Positions 11,675 through 12,876 of a stretch of 12,876 nt of DNA are shown here, in pieces. Position 1 is the first letter of the stretch. Each line of letters starts with the position of its first letter. Below the pieces are notes generated by a model. The model saw only the letters and a program-made list of their open reading frames with translations. It was not told the origin of the DNA and searched no databases. A program made the position numbers and the translations under genes. The stretch is from Patescibacteria group bacterium (lineage in GTDB: Bacteria > Patescibacteriota > Minisyncoccia > Phycocordibacterales > CAIRYW01). The stretch covers positions 1 to 12,876 of the forward strand of contig JAUPVJ010000026.1 in assembly GCA_030917145.1 (NCBI GenBank). Direction: 5' to 3'.

Positions 11675-12127
11675 ATGAAAGATCACCTAACTCTGGTTTT
11701 TCAAAAACCAGACGGATCATTAAAACCTGTTTCTTTTTCTATTCCGGTCCCAGTCGCACAAAGACATGACTATCAAATTCCACCTGGCACCAAGCTCAAA
11801 GAAGTGCTGATAAAAGGCGGAAGGATTGTTGATCGTGTTTTCGTGAGTGGAAAACCAGATCTTGGATCACCAAAAATGACAGTTCCCGTGGACAAAAAGA
11901 ATGGTCTTTTTTTCTGTGAACGCCAAAGATTTACACTTAAAACTCCCTTGGCCGATGAAATCAATATCGCATTCGAAGTCTCTGTTGAGTCCCGACGGGG
12001 AAAAGACATCACGAATTGCAAACTGACAGACAGAAGGCCTTCAGAAAAACAACCAACTCTTAAGACGGGGTTGAGGGCGTGGGAAGAGTGTGACAGATTT
12101 GAAATTGAACTCAATGCCGTTCTCTAA
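11675..12127 (+). CDS. Unknown soluble protein (150 aa)
   Basis: A 150-residue protein with no membrane helix or signal peptide. It opens MKDHLTLVFQKPDGSLKPVSFSIPVPV, continues with alternating short hydrophobic stretches that suggest a beta-sandwich (VLIKGGRIVDRVFVSG, FFCERQRFTLKT, INIAFEVSVES), and ends WEECDRFEIELNAVL. Three cysteines are present. I recognise no family. In-frame ATGs also occur at 11627, but that one overlaps the likely -10 box, so 11675 is preferred; there is no Shine-Dalgarno site. Its own promoter and terminator suggest a monocistronic gene. Like the HD gene before it, it looks GC-richer than the flavin operon. Confidence 0.65.
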   Translation: MKDHLTLVFQKPDGSLKPVSFSIPVPVAQRHDYQIPPGTKLKEVLIKGGRIVDRVFVSGKPDLGSPKMTVPVDKKNGLFFCERQRFTLKTPLADEINIAFEVSVESRRGKDITNCKLTDRRPSEKQPTLKTGLRAWEECDRFEIELNAVL

Positions 12128-12128
12128 C

Positions 12129-12152
12129 CTCCCAACATTGGGAGTATTTTTT
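12129..12152 (+). terminator. Rho-independent terminator of the 150-aa gene
   Basis: CTCCCA (12129-12134), loop ACAT, TGGGAG (12139-12144), then TATTTTTT (12145-12152). The minus strand lacks a T-run after the hairpin, so it serves the + strand gene only. Confidence 0.8.
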
Positions 12153-12153
12153 A

Positions 12154-12876
12154 TTAATTTTTTCCAATCAAATAAGTATCGATCTTGCTTTTGTGTTCAG
12201 CGTAAGTTTTTGAACAGTAAATTTTTCTGTTTTTATGAAAATAATAAAAACAAGGAGTTTTTTGATAGTTTATAGTCGCTTCAATGGCTGCAAGTCCTGG
12301 ATTTGCGATAGGTGAGGGTGGAAGCCCTATGTTTTTGTAAGTGTTATAAACAGAAGCAATCTTTTTATCTTCTGGAACTACACGAGGCCACCAATTTTCT
12401 TCTGTAGCTTTTGCGTATTGAAGAGTGGCGTCCATTTGTAGCTTCATGCCAGAAAAGATTCTGTTCCAAATCACTCCAGAAATTAGCTTCATGTCTGTTG
12501 CTGTAGCTTCTCTTTGAATGATAGATGCGATGATGATCACAGAATCAAAATTTAAATTTTTCTTTTCCGCCTGCTTTTTTAAATTTGCGATTTTTAAATT
12601 AAACCGCTCTGTCATGAGTTCACGCATTTCTTTTCCTGAAACTTCTTTTGGTACGAGGTAAGTGTCTGGAAAGTACCTTCCTTCAAATTTTCTGTCACGA
12701 ATTTGATCGTACGCATAAAAATCTTCTATATCTGACTGATCCCAATCAAAACGATCTGCGAGTTTCATCGCAAGCTCTTCTTTTCGCAGTCCTTCTTGGA
12801 CTTTTACATAAGCAACAGAAGGATTTGCAAGACTTTCGTAAAACTCCGCTTCAAAAAGGGAAGTTACCGCCAAAGC
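12154..12876 (-). CDS. mltG: Endolytic murein transglycosylase MltG, C-terminal part (partial)
   Basis: Membrane-anchored enzyme that cuts nascent glycan strands of peptidoglycan outside the membrane and sets strand length. The 5' end is outside the window; about 240 C-terminal residues are seen. A small LysM-like segment (VKVQEGLRKEELAMKLADRF) comes first, then the YceG domain with FEGRYFPDTYLVP, IIIASIIQREATATDMKLISGVIWNRI, GMKLQMDATLQYA and YNTYKNIGLPPSPIANPGLAAIEATI, ending FYYFHKNRKIYCSKTYAEH. The catalytic motif, usually SIVEKE, is SIIQRE: the second Glu is kept and the first is Gln. The spacing and the C-terminal signature make the identification firm. Convergent with the 150-aa gene. 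A TTG at 12873 is in frame but the reading frame continues to the edge. Confidence 0.93.
   Translation of the reverse strand, partial: ALAVTSLFEAEFYESLANPSVAYVKVQEGLRKEELAMKLADRFDWDQSDIEDFYAYDQIRDRKFEGRYFPDTYLVPKEVSGKEMRELMTERFNLKIANLKKQAEKKNLNFDSVIIIASIIQREATATDMKLISGVIWNRIFSGMKLQMDATLQYAKATEENWWPRVVPEDKKIASVYNTYKNIGLPPSPIANPGLAAIEATINYQKTPCFYYFHKNRKIYCSKTYAEHKSKIDTYLIGKN

Overview
The window looks like a chromosomal piece of a small-genome, AT-rich bacterium, most likely a member of the Candidate Phyla Radiation (Patescibacteria, Parcubacteria-like). The reasons are trimmed ATP synthase delta and epsilon subunits, genes packed tightly without clear Shine-Dalgarno sites, leaderless-looking promoters, an unknown anchored protein inside the atp cluster, and many unrecognised small proteins. 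No marker gene fixes the taxonomy, so this is an inference.

Layout. The left edge (1-430) holds the 3' end of an unknown + strand gene, its terminator, and a 68-residue unknown protein. A bidirectional terminator (434-452) separates these from the ATP synthase cluster, which is read on the minus strand from about 7921 down to 461. Its order is atpI/atpZ-like, atpB, [RNA gene on the opposite strand], atpE, atpF, atpH, atpA, [unknown anchored PsbP-like protein], atpG, atpD, atpC. All eight subunits of the F1Fo enzyme (a, c, b, delta, alpha, gamma, beta, epsilon) are present with catalytic motifs intact. The c subunit lacks the Na+ ligands, so the enzyme is probably proton-coupled.

The most striking feature is at 6593-6907, between atpB and atpE. 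It is a GC-rich stretch that folds into several strong nested hairpins and does not look protein-coding. It has its own + strand promoter and ends in a 17-bp hairpin with a GUAA tetraloop. Its stems contain G-U pairs that would become A-C mismatches on the other strand, so the RNA is probably made from the + strand, opposite to the atp genes. I do not recognise its family; it lacks the full signatures of RNase P RNA, tmRNA and SRP RNA. It splits the atp genes into two transcription units, because a strong minus-strand promoter (TTGCGC-16-TATAAT) lies just upstream of atpE, back to back with the RNA promoter.

From 7998 rightwards the + strand carries a likely operon: a small membrane protein resembling the low-affinity iron permease family with a heptad-repeat coiled coil, a stand-alone riboflavin kinase, riboflavin synthase (ribE), lumazine synthase (ribH), and an APH/choline-kinase-like protein whose catalytic Asp is replaced by Asn. 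The last steps of flavin synthesis are here (lumazine formation, riboflavin formation, FMN formation). The early steps (RibA, RibB, RibD) are not in the window. Divergent promoters between the atpI-like gene and the membrane protein place both predicted transcription starts at the start codons.

Further right are a GC-richer stand-alone HD protein resembling the (p)ppGpp hydrolase domain of RelA/SpoT, an unrecognised 150-residue protein with its own promoter and terminator, and, on the minus strand running off the right edge, most of the endolytic murein transglycosylase MltG.
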